Numbered from the stretch's first letter, positions 25,380-38,393 are shown. The stretch is 64,000 bases of DNA from Cristatella mucedo (GCA_009760855.2 WPIO01000107.1:437001-501000); one strand, 5' to 3'. The notes: generated from the sequence alone by a model not told the origin. Program-made: numbers and translations.

Positions 25380-27090
25380 GACATTGGCGGGCTATTTCCT
25401 TCGGTTGTCTCATTAGCTGCTCCCCAGAGGAAAAATATTTATGAATCTACAGCCTTTAGATTCAAAACAACAACATCGGCGGTTGTGAGCAAGCGACTCA
25501 TCTCATGGTTTGTCACGGTCTCTTTCAAGAGTTACATCGGATTTATCTTAGCAAAAACAAACACCAAGTTGAACATTTACCAAAAAGGATTGGCTTAGAT
25601 ACAGTCGTCTTTCTTTAGCAGAGAGCAGCATCTGAAATGGTAAAATTGAGCAGCGTGTGCATCAATCAATATAAGGATGCTGCAGTTCAAAATGAGCTGC
25701 AATCTATGCTAACAGCTTCGGGTTTAGTGTAGCTGGAAATTTCCCAACTGTAAGACGACGCGACGTCAGTGTCGATTGGCTATTCCGATGTTCAGTCGGT
25801 TTGATAGTACAATGACAATCGACCGCGATAAAATTGAGGGCAGAAATTCTTAATTGGGCACACTTCAAAACAAAAAAGTCTTGTCTTAAGGAGTCATTTT
25901 TTATGAAATGTGAGAACAATAAGGATACCTTATCCATTGTCCTCGCAAGCCGATCTCTAGATTATTATTAGCCGCCTTAGAGCTGCTTACTTACATGCAG
26001 CTTAAATAACTGCCTATTTCTGTGAGAAAACTCCACCTGGCTTCCACAGTGCCGAATTTTCTCGGACGCCTTGGTCATTACTCATGGGCTAACATCCACA
26101 TGCATAGTAAGATCGAGAGCTTCAAAACCTGTGCTATTATTATCATAGAGGTTTTCACGATCTAGCACTACTAATTGCTGATCAATAGTAAATCGAAGCC
26201 TTGTTCGTGAATGCAAATAAGCAAAGTCTACAAAGTGATGCAACAGGATTCTCAAAACCCCAAAGCCAAAATCAGTGCGAGGATGGTCTTTAAGGTCACG
26301 TTCAAAGAATGAGTAGCTCAGAGGTATGTAGCAGAAACCACAGGATGACTAGGCAAGATATTGGTAACGAGACTTAGGTTCTTATCAATGGGTGCACTTT
26401 TTGGTTTTTTATTGTGTGGATTTCTGAAATAGTTGAGTAGGAAAAAAGGGCTCCATAAAACTGCTCTTCAATAATAGAAGCAATATATCAGGAGTCACGT
26501 AGTTCAAGCATTTGTGTTATTATGTCCAAAATTAGATGATTCCCTTACCAGTATTACTACCGTATGCATGGATTATAAGTTGCTTTAAAACAGTTCGCAA
26601 ACCTTCAGAGAGGCTTGTCTGCACCCAGCCAAGTAAATGTGACTTTGGACCGTTTAACATATACTTCTCTTAGCTCAACACCGGACAACTGCTGTTTTTA
26701 GGCTATAATGATAGTGTGTAATCAGAAAACTATCATTTTCCCTAGCTCATTTGAAAGAAACACTTACTCAACGGGTTTCATTTTTGCCAGTTGCTTTACA
26801 GGCTCAGCTTGTCAGCTTTGCGTCCAACCAATAAAAATTCTTCTTGCTCTGCTTTCGATTCTAGGATCTTATGCCTATAACATAACCGATGTCATTATAT
26901 CACCAGATTTGACGACAATTGTAAGGGAGTTCTTAAAGTAATAGCCTCTCACAGCCATATTGCTGTTTCTTAGGGAATTTCCTCCATGAACTCATTCTTT
27001 GTAGCAACCTGTTTTTTTATTACAACGATCACCAAGTGACAGTCGTTTCCGCATTTGTGAAATTCCATCACTTCCTCTACTTCCTTTGCC
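25380..27090. other. Unrecognised stretch
   Basis: AT-rich. From about 26,690 it aligns with 63,070 onward in copy 2 (shared AATTCTTCT-CTGCTTTC-ATTCTA blocks). Open frames of up to 77 codons (25,704-25,937 minus; 26,708-26,941 plus) show no recognisable domain. Confidence 0.5.
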
Positions 27091-27094
27091 TTGC

Positions 27095-28030
27095 TTCCAC
27101 TTGCCAACATGCACCGGCTCCTAATCAAGCAAGACATCGACATCAAGGTTTTGGAACTCAGCTATAAGCATTTTTATTCTGTGACTCCTGCCTACCTATG
27201 GAACTACTCCCCAACCAGGCTAGCGCATCATGCAACCAGCTTTACTGAATCGCCTTGCTTAAAAACAGTTCATGAAAACCTCAAACCTTTTAGAGACCTT
27301 TTAATGAGTTACTATTATTTTTAGGTTCCTTCATTCTTTGGCTCCAGACTACCCGTCAGATTTACTCCCTCACCAGGCCAAGCATCGCACCGAATGCTTT
27401 TCAGAATCTTACCATCTACCTATACCTTGTACAAACCTCAAGTACTTTGAAGACCGAGCGTTTACTTCACATGCTCCCAAAGAATGAAGCTCACTCCCGA
27501 CTTGCTCCACGACATCCTCTGACTTGAACACATTTAAACAAAATTAAAAACACATCTATTTAGGACAGCATTTAGTGGGCCTTTGTGATTCATCCTTTAT
27601 ATGCTTATGAGTGCTGCCACTGTGGATGCTGCCACTAACCAGATCGGCATTCTGACCCTGTGCATGTCACCCATAACTATGTTGTTCGTGCTGTTTATCA
27701 AGCATGATACCACTCACCATTAAACCTTGTTTCCTTTGCAACAAATGTAAAGCGCCCAGAAAGAGATTGCATTCTCTGAGGGTGCTTTATCAAGGGCATT
27801 ATTGTTATTACTATGCTCCAAAAGCCCAGAACTCGCTTCCGAATGAAGTCATGGCGTCTCATGATATGACGAAATTAAGAAAGAAAACGTAAACGCACTT
27901 TTTAATTACAGCATTTAGTCGGTACATGCGATTCGGCCTTAGCCAGAATGTGCATGCTAAAATTGCATGTTGCTATTAACCATATTTGCAAGCTGGCCGT
28001 ATGAATGCCATCTGTCAATTGAGTTATGCT
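27095..28030 (+). mobile_element. Old LINE 3' end, split by a younger LINE
   Basis: Degraded reverse-transcriptase C-terminus ('HRLLIKQDIDIKVLELSYKHF', 'TPAYLWNYSPTRL') to 27,315, resuming at 27,808 with TATGCTCCAAAAGCCCAGAA. It is shared with copy 2 (63,440-63,900), so it predates the segmental duplication. Confidence 0.7.
27316..27807 (+). mobile_element. Younger LINE 3' insertion with target duplication
   Basis: A 492-bp 5'-truncated LINE with hairpin (AAAGCGCCCAGAAAGAGATT) and a TTA-type tail. It is flanked by TTACTAT (27,309-27,315 and 27,808-27,814). Copy 2 has the uninterrupted site GAGTTACTATGCTCCC at about 63,650, so the insertion followed the segmental duplication. Confidence 0.88.
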
Positions 28031-28059
28031 GGTTGACATTTGTACATTAATCACAACTC

Positions 28060-28910
28060 AACAAAACGACACGTAAGATGACAGCTGAACGAATATAAAT
28101 AGCCATTATAACATACTTTTTATATAATGAATGAAATAGCATCCATAACTGCTGTAACACCACAGTGTTATTTTCTATTTAAGGGAAAATAGTCAAGCTA
28201 TCTTTCTACTGAGAAATATTGTGATTGCAGCATATGCCATGACTTGAATACACATAGTCAGAGCATTTGTACTGTGGAAGATCCTGCAGGTTGTGTAACT
28301 TTTTTTTGCTTCAAATTGCGCCAAATAGTGATGTAAGGGAAATGAAGACAAGTTGACAAAGATAAGGTATACAAATGTGTATCTCCAGACATTACCTAAA
28401 CAGTGCGAGCAAACATTCTTCTACAGAAACCTTGCATTTTTGTCTAATAACTATGCGAATTGAATGCATAAGCAAGCTCAGGACATTCTTATTCTCATAG
28501 TCGATGGCCAAACTTTTATTATATTAGGTATGGGAATTGTTAAAGCCTGTTTCATATCCTCTTTTAAAGGAGCAAGTGTGTCAAGATTATTAGGCTAGCT
28601 CTTTGATGAAGGCTGACCTCAAAATACTCTACAAACCCCATCTGTAACAATTTTTTGCACAGTGTTTATGAAAGATAATTGCCGATTTAACAGCCTCTTT
28701 TTTACAGCGACAGAAGACCCTTTACGGCTACAACAACCGCTTGCAGTGACAATAAAGGATCACCACAGCACGATTTGAACCCGCGACTTGAAAAACATTT
28801 ATATCCTTCACATTCGCATAGATGATTACGGAAGGCAAAAATCTGCTAGGTCTGACTAGTTATCTGTTCTATATCACTGCCCGATTCAGCTAATACTTGG
28901 ACAGCAAAGT
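28060..28910 (-). repeat. Inverted, diverged piece of the 5.2-kb unit
   Basis: The reverse complement of this stretch follows about 2,030-2,700 of unit A in order: the GGGCAGTGA...AGTCAGAC block, TTTTGAGGT near a GCTAG block, TTTGGCCATCGACTATGAGAA, and the poly-T/AACACCGTAA block. A family-1 SINE splits it at about 28,683-28,800. It is much more diverged than units A-D. Confidence 0.75.
28683..28800 (-). mobile_element. SINE family 1, head truncated
   Basis: The minus strand shows GTCGCGGGTTCAAATCG (box B), GTGATCCTTTATTGTCACTG, CAAGCGGTTGTTGTAGCCG and GGCTGTTAAATC-like tail blocks of the family. Confidence 0.75.
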
Positions 28911-31907
28911 CCCAAACTGAAAGTCCTATAAATTAAGCTCACCAAAGTCAAAATAAATTTTAGTATTGCCAAAGTCTCAGTCGGAGAAGCAGGGTTGGCC
29001 CAACAAGAATGAATGCACACTCAGATGAAACCAACCTTAAAAAACCGGCAAACCCTTTTATTCGAGTAAGCTTCCGGCGCGATAACCAGCCAGATCTATA
29101 GTAATGCAGAAAGTCATATCCAGCAAGAGAAAGTATGGAACCACTAGTTACCGGCAACAATTGATGTCGCTTTTCTGTACGTTTGAGACTCTGTGCAGTT
29201 GTACACTGCGAACCGATGTTAGCATTGACGAAATGTTCCGGTAACATGCGGCAACGTTCGCCACGATAGAAGGCCCTAGAAAAATAATTAAGACAGACAA
29301 ACCTGAACTCAAGGTCCTCTTAAATCTGTCAGACTATTGCTAAAATATTTTCAAGTGGTGCGTAATTTTAAATTTAGGATTTTGGCTCTTCACAGCAACA
29401 TTGCGTGCAAATTTTGATGACAGGCACGTTTCAAGGCACCAGCAAACCCATTTATTCGATGAATCCATTGTTACAAAATCACCATGATTCATAGTACGTC
29501 AGTAACTATTCTCCAGGAAAAAAATGCGTAGACGCATGTGCAATGGTTTAAATTTTGACGTCGCTTTGCTACATAATTGCTGCGTAATTGAGAACCGATG
29601 AGTTCTTAAGGCCGCAGTGCAATGAACCTGTGGCATATATGGAAGAGCATTGCATGAAAATATGGTAACATATGCCTACAATGCCATCGTCAAAGATGAT
29701 GCAAGAATATTTAAGATAGACAAAGGCAGGCTGAAAGTCCCCTTAAAATAGTCAAACTAAAGTCAGAGGAATTTCAAGGAGTGCCTAATTCTAAATCTGA
29801 GTACCAGGTTAGACTCAATGAAATTGTATGCAAACTTTGATTAAAGCTACTTTTAAAGGCACCGGCAAACCGATGTATCGGAGGAAGCTGCCGATATAAT
29901 AATCAGTCTGATTCCCACAAATTCAGTAATTCATCTCTAGTAAAAGAACTCAAGGATGCATGACTGACCGTCCAACTTTTGATGTCGCATTGCTGCATTA
30001 TTTAGTACCATGCAGTTAATAAGGTTGCAGTTCTATGAAGCTATATCTTCAATTGACGAGTGTGCCGTGAAAATTCGGCTGTGTTTACCCGCTGCCACTT
30101 TTCTAAGACGATACAGGAATAATTAAGTCAGACACATGCAGACTAAAAGTTCCCTTAAATTACTCAAACTAAAGTCACAAGAATTTCAAGTATTTCGCAG
30201 TTCTAAATCTGAAAAATAGGCTTGGCCAAACAAAATTGCCTGCAATTTTTGAAAAACCAAAGTTTCAAGAAACTGGCTAAGATTTGTATTTACAAATCCG
30301 GCCAAATAAAAAAGTCTGGGTGATCCGTAGTAGGTTAGAAACTCATGTCCAGCAAGGGAATTAAAGGCCACACAAGTGACCGTCAAACTTTGACTCGCCC
30401 TGCAGGGTAATTGAGAGTCCATGCAGTTCTTAAGGTCCCAGAACGATGAGCATATGGCATCAATGTAAAAGTGTGACGTTAAAATATGGCTGTTTTCGCC
30501 ATCAATGCGATCTTCAAAGATAATACAAGATTAGTTAAGTAAGATAAAGGCAGGCTAAAAACTAATATTAAATTAGTCAAAGTTAGGATATAGAATTAAA
30601 AGTAATGCCTATTCGTAAACATGAGAAAGAAGCTGGAGACAACGCAAATACCAGCAATTTATGGAAGAAAGTGCAATTTCAAGGCACTAGCGAATCCTTT
30701 TATTTGAGAATGAAGCCGGTACAATGCCCAGCCTGATCCATTGAAAAGATTAGAAATTCATCTCCATCCAAAGGACGTAAGAATGCACGAGTGACGGTCA
30801 AACTTTAATGTGGCTTTGCTTTATTTTTGAGAGTAAATGCAGTTCCACAAGTCGCGACTCAATGAACCTATGGCATTAATGGCGGTGTCTGCAGTAAAAA
30901 TGTGGCTTCGTCTGCCGAGAATGCAATCCTCGAAGACGATACCAGAACAGTTATGACAGACAAACCAAAACAGAACGTCCCTTTAATTAGTAAAACTAGA
31001 GTTACAGATTTCAATAGCTTTGCAATACTAAATATAAGAAACCGGCTACGCTCAAATACATTCCTTGCAAACTTTGACGAAAGTGACTTTTCAAGGCACT
31101 CGCAAACCTTTTATTCGAGCACGCTGGTGGTGTAATAACCAGCATCCTTCCAACTAGGTCAGTAAGTAATCTCCAGCAAACAATCTTGTGAATTTACAAG
31201 TAACCGTCTAACTTTGACGTCACATTGTTGCATTATGGAGAGTCAATGCTTGTACCTAAGGTCGAAGTGCTATAAGCCTATGGGATCAAAGTAGCTGTGT
31301 GCAGTCAAGATTTGGCTGTGTTCGCCACCAATGCAACCGTCGAAGACGATACTAACATAGTTAAGTAAGATATAGGCAGGCTGACTGTCCCCTTAAATTA
31401 GTCAAACTAAGGTAAAAGGAAGTAGAAGTACTGCTAGTTCCTAAATCTGTTATGCAGGCAAGAGCAAGGCCACTGCCAGCAATTACTGAATGAAAGCTCA
31501 GTGTCAAGTCACAGAAATATGTCTTTCATTCGAAAAAGCTGCCTGTGCAATAACCAGCCTGTTACATAGTAGGTCAGCTCCAGCAACAGAAAGTAAAGTC
31601 GCATAAGTGACTGTCAAACTTTGAAGTCGCTTTGCTGTGTTATTGAGAGCCAATGCAGGTATACAACTCGTGGCGAAACGAACCTATGGCAGCAATAGTG
31701 AAATGTGCCGTTAACGTGAAGCTATGTTCGCCCGCAATGCCACTTCAAATAAAAAACGAAACAGTTCAGACGAACGAACCCAAACTGATAGGCACCTAAA
31801 TTAGTGGCACCAAATTTGAAAGAAAATGAGCTTTTGCCTAATCCTCAGTCGGAGAAGCAGGGTCGACATAAAAAAATTGAATGCACAACACAATGGAAGT
31901 GTTATTT

Positions 31908-32052
31908 TATTACATATTTCATTTATATAGCCCCCAAGAGATCTTAATCTCTATTCAGGCGCTTCACATACGCCTCGGGGCTCGAGCCCATGACCTCAGT
32001 CAGACCTTGGTCGGAGCGAGAACCTTAACCGCTAGAACCAAGCCAGCTCGGC
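31908..32052 (-). mobile_element. SINE family 2 with LINE-like tail
   Basis: On the minus strand: GCCGAGCTGGCTTGGTTC (box A region), GGGCTCGAGCCCC (box B-like), then GTGAAGCGCCTGAATAGAGA and TCTCTTGGGGGCTATATAAA. That tail resembles the 3' hairpin of the local LINEs. Inserted in a satellite monomer. Confidence 0.82.
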
Positions 32053-35000
32053 ATTTTTAAAGCCCTGCTAAACCCGTTTGTTTGAAAAAGCTGCCACTGC
32101 AATAACCAGACTGATTCATTGGAGGTCAGAATGTCATCTCCAGCAAAGTAAAGTAAGGATGCAAGAGTGACCGGCACAAGTTTGACGTGGCTTTCCTGCA
32201 TCAACAAGAGCCACTGCAGTTTTACAAGTCTCGGTGCACCGACCTATTTTAGCAATGACAAAATGTGGCATTAACGTGTAGCTATGTTCACTCCCAATGC
32301 AATCGTCAAGCACGATGCAAAAACAGTTCCAACGGAAAAAGTCAAACTACAAAAACCTTAAATTAGTCAAAATTAAAGTCAAACAAATTTCAATAACTGT
32401 GTAATTCAAAGTCCATGAAATATGCTAGGCTCAACGAAATTCCATGCAAACTTTGGCTAAAATGACTTTTTAAGGCACCGGTAAACCCTTGGACTCGAAA
32501 AAGCTACTCGCACAATAACCAGCCTGATTAGCACTAGGTCAGTAAGTCATCTCCAACGAAAAAAACTAAGGATGCACGAGCAACCTTCAAACTTTGATGT
32601 CGTTTTGCGGTATTATTTAGGGCCAATGCAGCTCCCAATGTCGCAATACAATGAATATATGCTATCTATTGAGAAGCGTGCCGTGAAAATGTGGCTGTGT
32701 TCGCTATAAGAGCGATCGTTATAGACGACACGACAATGGTTGATTTAGATAAAGGCAGGTAAATGCGCCCTTCTATTTGTCAAACTAAAGTCAAAAGAAT
32801 TTCAAGTACTGCTAATTACTAACTCTGAGAAGCAGGCTAGAGACAATCAAATTGCCACAATTTTTTATGAAAGAAAAGTTACATGGCACATGCAAATTTC
32901 TTCATCTGAGAATGCTACCGGTGCAATAACCAGCCTCATTGGTACTAGATCAGAAAGTCATCTCCAGAATGGAAGGACTCACAAGAGACCGTCAAACTTC
33001 AACGTCCCTTTGCAGTATTATTGTGAGTTAATGCAGTTCTAGAACTCGTGGTGCATTGAACCTATGGCATCATTAAAGATGAAGAGTGTCGTGAAAACTT
33101 GGCTACGTTTTCCAACAATGCAATCATTGAATTTGAAACAAGAATATTTGTGATGGATAAATACAAACGCAAATTCTCCTCAATTTAGTCGCACTAAATT
33201 GAAAGGAAGTATCGCCGAAATCCAAATCTGAGAAGCTGGCTAGTCCAACCAAAAATGCGTGCAAACTGGAAGCGACGGTTTAAGGCATCCCTGAACTCTT
33301 TTTATTTAAAAAAGCTGCCGGTTCGATATCCAGCCTGAATCGTAATAATTCGGTAAGTTATCTCCAGCAACAGAATGTAAGGACGGACGAGTGAGCGCCC
33401 AAACTTTTATTTTGCCTTCATGCATTATCGAGAGCTTATGCAGTTCCACAAGAAGTGGTGCAATGAACCCCAAGTATCACTAAAGAAGTGTGTCGTGAAA
33501 TGTGGCTTAGCTTTCCCACAATGTAGTCATCAAAGATGATACAAGAATTGTTAATATGGACAAACGAAAACTGCAAGTCCCTCAACTTAATTCTGAAAAA
33601 GTCCAAAGAATTTTCTATACTGCCTAATCCTAAGACTGAGAAGCTGGCTAGCCTCGACAAAAATAGCATGCAAACTGAGATACCAGCCACGGTTTAAAGC
33701 TGGAAAACCGTTTATTTTAGAATGCTGCACATTCAATAATCAGACTGATCCGTAGTAGGTCATTAAGTCGTGTCCAGCAATAGAATGTAAGAATGCATGA
33801 ATGACCCTTAAAAATGTGACGATACTGTGCTGCATGATATAGAGCCAATGCATTTCCACAAAGTCCTGGTGCAATTAACCTATAGCATCAATAAAGAGGA
33901 GCTCAGTGGAAGCACTGCTCGGTTCGTAGCAGATGCGATCGTCGGAGATGATACACGAGTAGTTTAGACGACATAAGCGAACAGAAAGTTCCCTTAAATG
34001 TCATGCTATAGCCATATTAGTTTTAAGTAATGCTTAGTTCTAAGTTTAAAAAGCAGATTTGGCCCACGGAAGCGACAGTTAAGGTTCATTTTAAACGTTT
34101 TTATGCCAGAAACCTGCCAATGCAGGAAGATGCCTATTCGGCAGTAGGTCTTTCAGGCAAACTTTAGCTAGACAATGCACGGATGCATTAGTGACTGACC
34201 GAACTTTGACGTCGCCGTTATGCATTCGTTACATTAAATGCAGTTCTGCAATTCACGGTAAAATGAATCTTCGGCAAAGCCGATAAAACCACCTTTAGTA
34301 CTCCTTGAATTTAATCAGAGATTTGGTACGGTTACTTGCGAAAAAAGTCTTATATCCTAGCTGAGAATGTGCCATATCCTAGGCTGTCAAACGGTCAAGA
34401 GCTGCTTCTAATTAATGGGTACTGAAAGTCCACTGGACATGCATTTCAAAAGATAAGCAAATAATTTTTTGATACCTGAACAAGGTTGAACTAAGGGATT
34501 TACATTCTTATTTATCAGACAATCAAGATACTCCGTCTTCATAGTTCATCTCGACAAATTATTCAACGAAGAACCAAGGCAGGCATTCGATAGTTGCAGA
34601 TACCGAGCTGGCTAGCCAGCGCATAACATTTTCGAACTAATTCGCCACCAGCTCCTTTTATTGCGTCCCATCGCGTTTTATCTGAATCAACCTTCTCTGA
34701 TAAGGACCTTCATGTCAAAATTTGTTTACACTGGCTGCTTGCAAGCGTGTTGCTGCTATGCCCGACGTACGGCAAAATAAAGTGATATGTTTGCAGGTAT
34801 AACTAAAGAGGAGCTTTGGGAAAACGTGGCAACGTTTGTATACTATACAATCGTGTAATTACATGGGAGAATCATTGAAACGGATAAGGGCAAAAAGAAA
34901 GTCCCACCAAATCGTTTATAATAAAGCTAAATTAATTTTTGCTACTGCTTCTCCAATGTGTGAGGAGCACCTGTGGCATACCGGCGTATACAAACTGAGA

Positions 35001-35841
35001 AGTAAGTGACGTTTCAATGGAAAATTAGACACTTTTACTTGAGACAGCTGCCGGTGCAATAATCACGCTCACCGAGAGTTGCTCTGGTAATTCGTCTTCT
35101 GCAGAAGAATAAAACAACGCCCCAATGACTGGCAAACATTTGAAGTCGATCTGTTGCATTCTTAAGAGTCAATGCTATTCTGCAAGTCAATGTGTAATTA
35201 ACCTACGGCAAAGCTCATTAAAGACTAGGTTTACTGCTGCTTTTTGCAATTTGAGATTCGTCGGGGTTATTCGGCGGAACAATGTATATATCCTAGCTGT
35301 GAATGTGGCAAGTCCTAGAGTATCAAAAAGTGGATATCTGCATACTATGGGTACTGAAAGTCCGTTGTACATTATTTTGAAGGAAACGCGAGTTCTGAGA
35401 CCTGCACACGGTTTCAACTAACGGATTGAGACTCATTCCTTATAAAGTTTAAGGTAGTGCATCCAAACAGGCAATCCCGACGAATCATCTGCCTAAGCTC
35501 GATGCAGACGTTCCACTGTTGTATAAACGGAATTATCTAACCTATTTATTAAATCTTATTAAAGACCATTCATCACCACGCACTTTGATGGCGTATCGTC
35601 GCGTTTTTTCGAGGCGACCTTCTTTAATAAGGCCCGTGCTTTCTATTTATGATTGCTAGGGCTGCGACTAGCCAGATTCTGTGATACCCAATTTACCACT
35701 TGGACTATTATTTTCCTCCCGCGAGTTGAATCTCTGTATATTTAAAAAAGCCAGACAGTTTCAGGTAGCTTAAAAGTGATAGAATTTCAAGTATCACTGA
35801 AGAAAAGAGTCGGGCAAATGTGGCTATGTTTTGCCCGACCA

Positions 35842-36535
35842 GGTTCGTCCGTGCATTTGTGACATCTCGTATTGACTTCTGGAACTTTCTGATTGCTGGC
35901 CTACCGGCATATGCAATCTGGCGATTACAGCTGGTGCAAAATTCCACAGCTATGCTTGTCTGTCGTGAGCATCACAGTTGCCACATTACTCCACCTTTCG
36001 CCGACCTGCACTGGCTACTAGTCAAGCAACGAATTGACTTCAAGGTTTTTTCGCTCACTTTTGGGTTACTTCATTCTTTGGCTCCAGCCTATCACTCAGA
36101 TCTACTCCCCACCAAGCCAAGCATCGTACCATCCACTTTTCGGAATCCAAAAGCTTACCAATACCTCATAGAAACCTCAAATCTTTTGCAGACCCTGCAT
36201 TTATATCGTATGCTCCCAAAGCCTGGAACTCACTCCAAACTTGTGGCAGAACATCCCCTGACTTGACCACATTTAAAAAGAACTTAAAAACATACCTATT
36301 TATGAGAGCATTTAGACGGTCCTTCGATTACTCCTGCACGTGCTCACGCCTGCTGACACTGAGCGTGCTGCCAATAACCACATTTAGATGCTGACCCAGT
36401 GCATGTCACCCATAAGCATGTTATTCATCATGCACAATATTACTCACATTTGCAGCAAATGTATAGTGCCTAGAAAGAGATTGAGTTCTCGGGGGGCTCT
36501 TTATCAGGTTAATATTGTTATGATTATTATTTGCC
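35842..36535 (+). mobile_element. LINE 3' insertion in the satellite
   Basis: The reverse-transcriptase C-terminus is still open for 148 codons (35,820-36,266): 'AFVTSRIDFWNFLIAGLP', 'RLQLVQNS', 'DLHWLLVKQRIDFKVF', 'LAPAYHSDLLP'. A 3' UTR and a hairpin (GCCTAGAAAGAGATTGAG) follow. TTTGCC on both sides looks like a target duplication, and satellite sequence resumes at CACGATGCAATCGT. Confidence 0.9.
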
Positions 36536-37429
36536 ACGATGCAATCGTAGAAGTAGATGCAAGAACAGTTGAAAGAACAAATGCAAGCGTAAAATATCTT
36601 CAAATAAGTCAGACTGAAGTCAACAAATTTCATGCTTTGCCGATTTCAACATTTGAGGGGTAATGCTGTTAAAGCAAAATATTGAGCACACCCTGACGGA
36701 CACGACGATTTAAGTGACAGTTAAAACATCATTATATTCAAGAAAGCATACCTACTGTAATCAGCCTGACCAAGAGTCGCACCGTTAGGTCATCTCTGGC
36801 AAGCAAATGTGAGTTTGTAAGAGTGAGTGACCAAAACTGAAGGATGCATTAATGAGAGCAAATGCAGTTCTTAAAGTCACGGTGCAGCGAACATAACGTT
36901 ACGTTTAATAAATACAAGCGTGGATGCTGTGTTTTTTCTTGATGGAGATTTGGTGGGGTTACTTTTCGAGAAAGGAAGTTTATTTCCCTAGTAGGCATTA
37001 ACCAGGCCTTAGACTTTCCGATGGTACAGTGGAATTTAATTTGAATTGTAACTTAAAGTTTCTTGCACTTGCTTTTCGTAGGAAATGAAAATTTTAAATT
37101 GTTCAGTATTTACCAACTAATTTGGATAAACATTCAAAGGATTTCAGTATTTCTCAAAAACAGTTCATTTTGAGAAATTATGTAATAAAGTAGCTAGGCA
37201 GATACAAAAATGCCCTCGAAATTGAATTGGCTGATCAATTCATCAAATCAACCAATTATTTTGGCACTTGCCACTTTTAGTGTCGTGTCGTAGCGTTTTT
37301 ACCGAATAAGCCTACCATGAGAAAGACTGGGATGTCAATGTTTGTATGTACTCACCTGCAGTTAGTGTGAAGCTCCTCTGCCCGATCCACTGCTTTGATT
37401 ATAAGTGTCTGGATTAAAAGACTTTGCTT

Positions 37430-38335
37430 TTTTATTAGGTGATGCTGTTGTGCGATCATCACTACGTGCTCAAATTTAGGTGTCGTTTTCGACAGCTGCC
37501 TAAATTTTAAAATCTTCATTCAGAAGACTGCTTCTACCACTAGCGATAAAGTCCGATCCTATCTAAGGTTAGGAGCTGTCTTCCACAGTTGCTTGTAAAA
37601 AATTTAACTAGCTCCTTAGTTCTGCCTCGGCTTCATTAGTGTAAATACCTTTTTGCTGGGCTACCAAACAAAGCAACTGGTTCACTGCAGCTGGCTATGG
37701 ATATGGCTGCAAGGCTAATCTTCAACTCCCAGAGGTTCGACCACGTGCCTCCTTCGCTAAAAGAGCTAGGATGGCTGCCAGTTGATCAACTGATACAGAG
37801 CAAAGTTCTTACGCTGACCCGCAAGGCCCGCTACGGCTTGGCTTCTTCGTACCTAGCTGAACTGCTGCAACAGTTTTAGCCTCTTCGTGCCCTCAGATGA
37901 ACAATACATTAGCCGTTCCATTCCTCCACTTAAAGACCGTTAGCGACAGAAGCTTTAGATCTGCAGGTCCTACACAGTGGAGCTCTCTTCCACAATTCTT
38001 ATGCAACGACAAATACTCTTCTGCTGCCGACTATGGCTCATACTTTTCAGCGGTCCTGAGCTGCTACTTCCATGCTTCTCCTACCTCAACTGCTCTCCTG
38101 ACTCTGCTATGCCTCTAACTTTCTCTTTGTTGCGTGAAGCAACGTCTATTGGCTACCGAAAACGTACCGAAAGCCGCTTAGGCTGTGAGTGTGCTATACA
38201 AAACTTTGCTGGGTCTACCCACATGGTTTTTACAACTTTGAGGACATACAAACCGAGATGCAATAATTTACATTACATTATTGAAATCAGTACGCTTCGC
38301 GGCAACATGGAAGAGAATAATTAAAAAAATTAAAC
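37430..38335 (+). mobile_element. LINE fragment, divergent subfamily
   Basis: Reverse-transcriptase C-terminus: 'SNLGVVFDSCLNFK', then 'LQLAMDMAARLIFNS', 'FDHVPPSLKELGWLPVDQLIQSKVLTLT', and 'SLPQFLC' downstream. Stops and shifts break it. The phrasing differs from the main family (GWLPVDQ in place of HWLPVKQ), so it is a separate lineage. The satellite resumes after it. Confidence 0.82.
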
Positions 38336-38393
38336 ATTTTACCATGATACAATCGTGCAAGTAGATACGACATAGTTAGGCAAGACCAAAAAA

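Larger units (their letters stand above)
19410..28030. repeat. Segmental duplication, copy 1
   Basis: Collinear, same orientation, with 55,350-64,000. Long matching stretches include 19,650 with 55,600, 21,175 with 57,005, 22,960 with 59,805, 24,170 with 61,000, and 26,830 with 63,190. Identity looks to be about 75-85% by eye, so this is an old duplication. Differences include clean LINE insertions present in only one copy. The fill between 25,150 and 26,690 is hard to align by eye. Confidence 0.88.
28930..37430. repeat. Decayed ~410-bp satellite array
   Basis: A block reading roughly AAACCCTTTTATTCGAG then GCTGCCGGTGCAATAACCAG recurs near 29,053, 29,445, 29,866, 30,290, 30,690, 31,105, 31,512, 32,068, 32,484, 32,900, 33,297, 33,707, 34,094, 35,024 and 36,726. 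The spacing is 385-420 bp once a SINE insertion is removed. Other shared blocks are GTCAAACTTTGACGTCGC, CAATGCAGTTCT and GTCAAACTAAAGTCAAAAG. From 34,094 the units grow to about 0.9 kb by gaining a shared extra segment. Monomers have diverged strongly, so the array is old and inactive. Confidence 0.88.

Noticed and set aside
19410-28030. Segmental copies as a pair of LTRs of a giant element
   Set aside because: Copies are more than 8.6 kb, contain old LINEs shared from before duplication, and the DNA between them has no integrase, protease or primer-binding site that I can recognise.
28930-37430. CRISPR-like regular repeats
   Set aside because: The period is about 410 bp with the whole unit homologous and diverged. 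There are no short identical repeats with unique spacers, and the DNA is eukaryotic.
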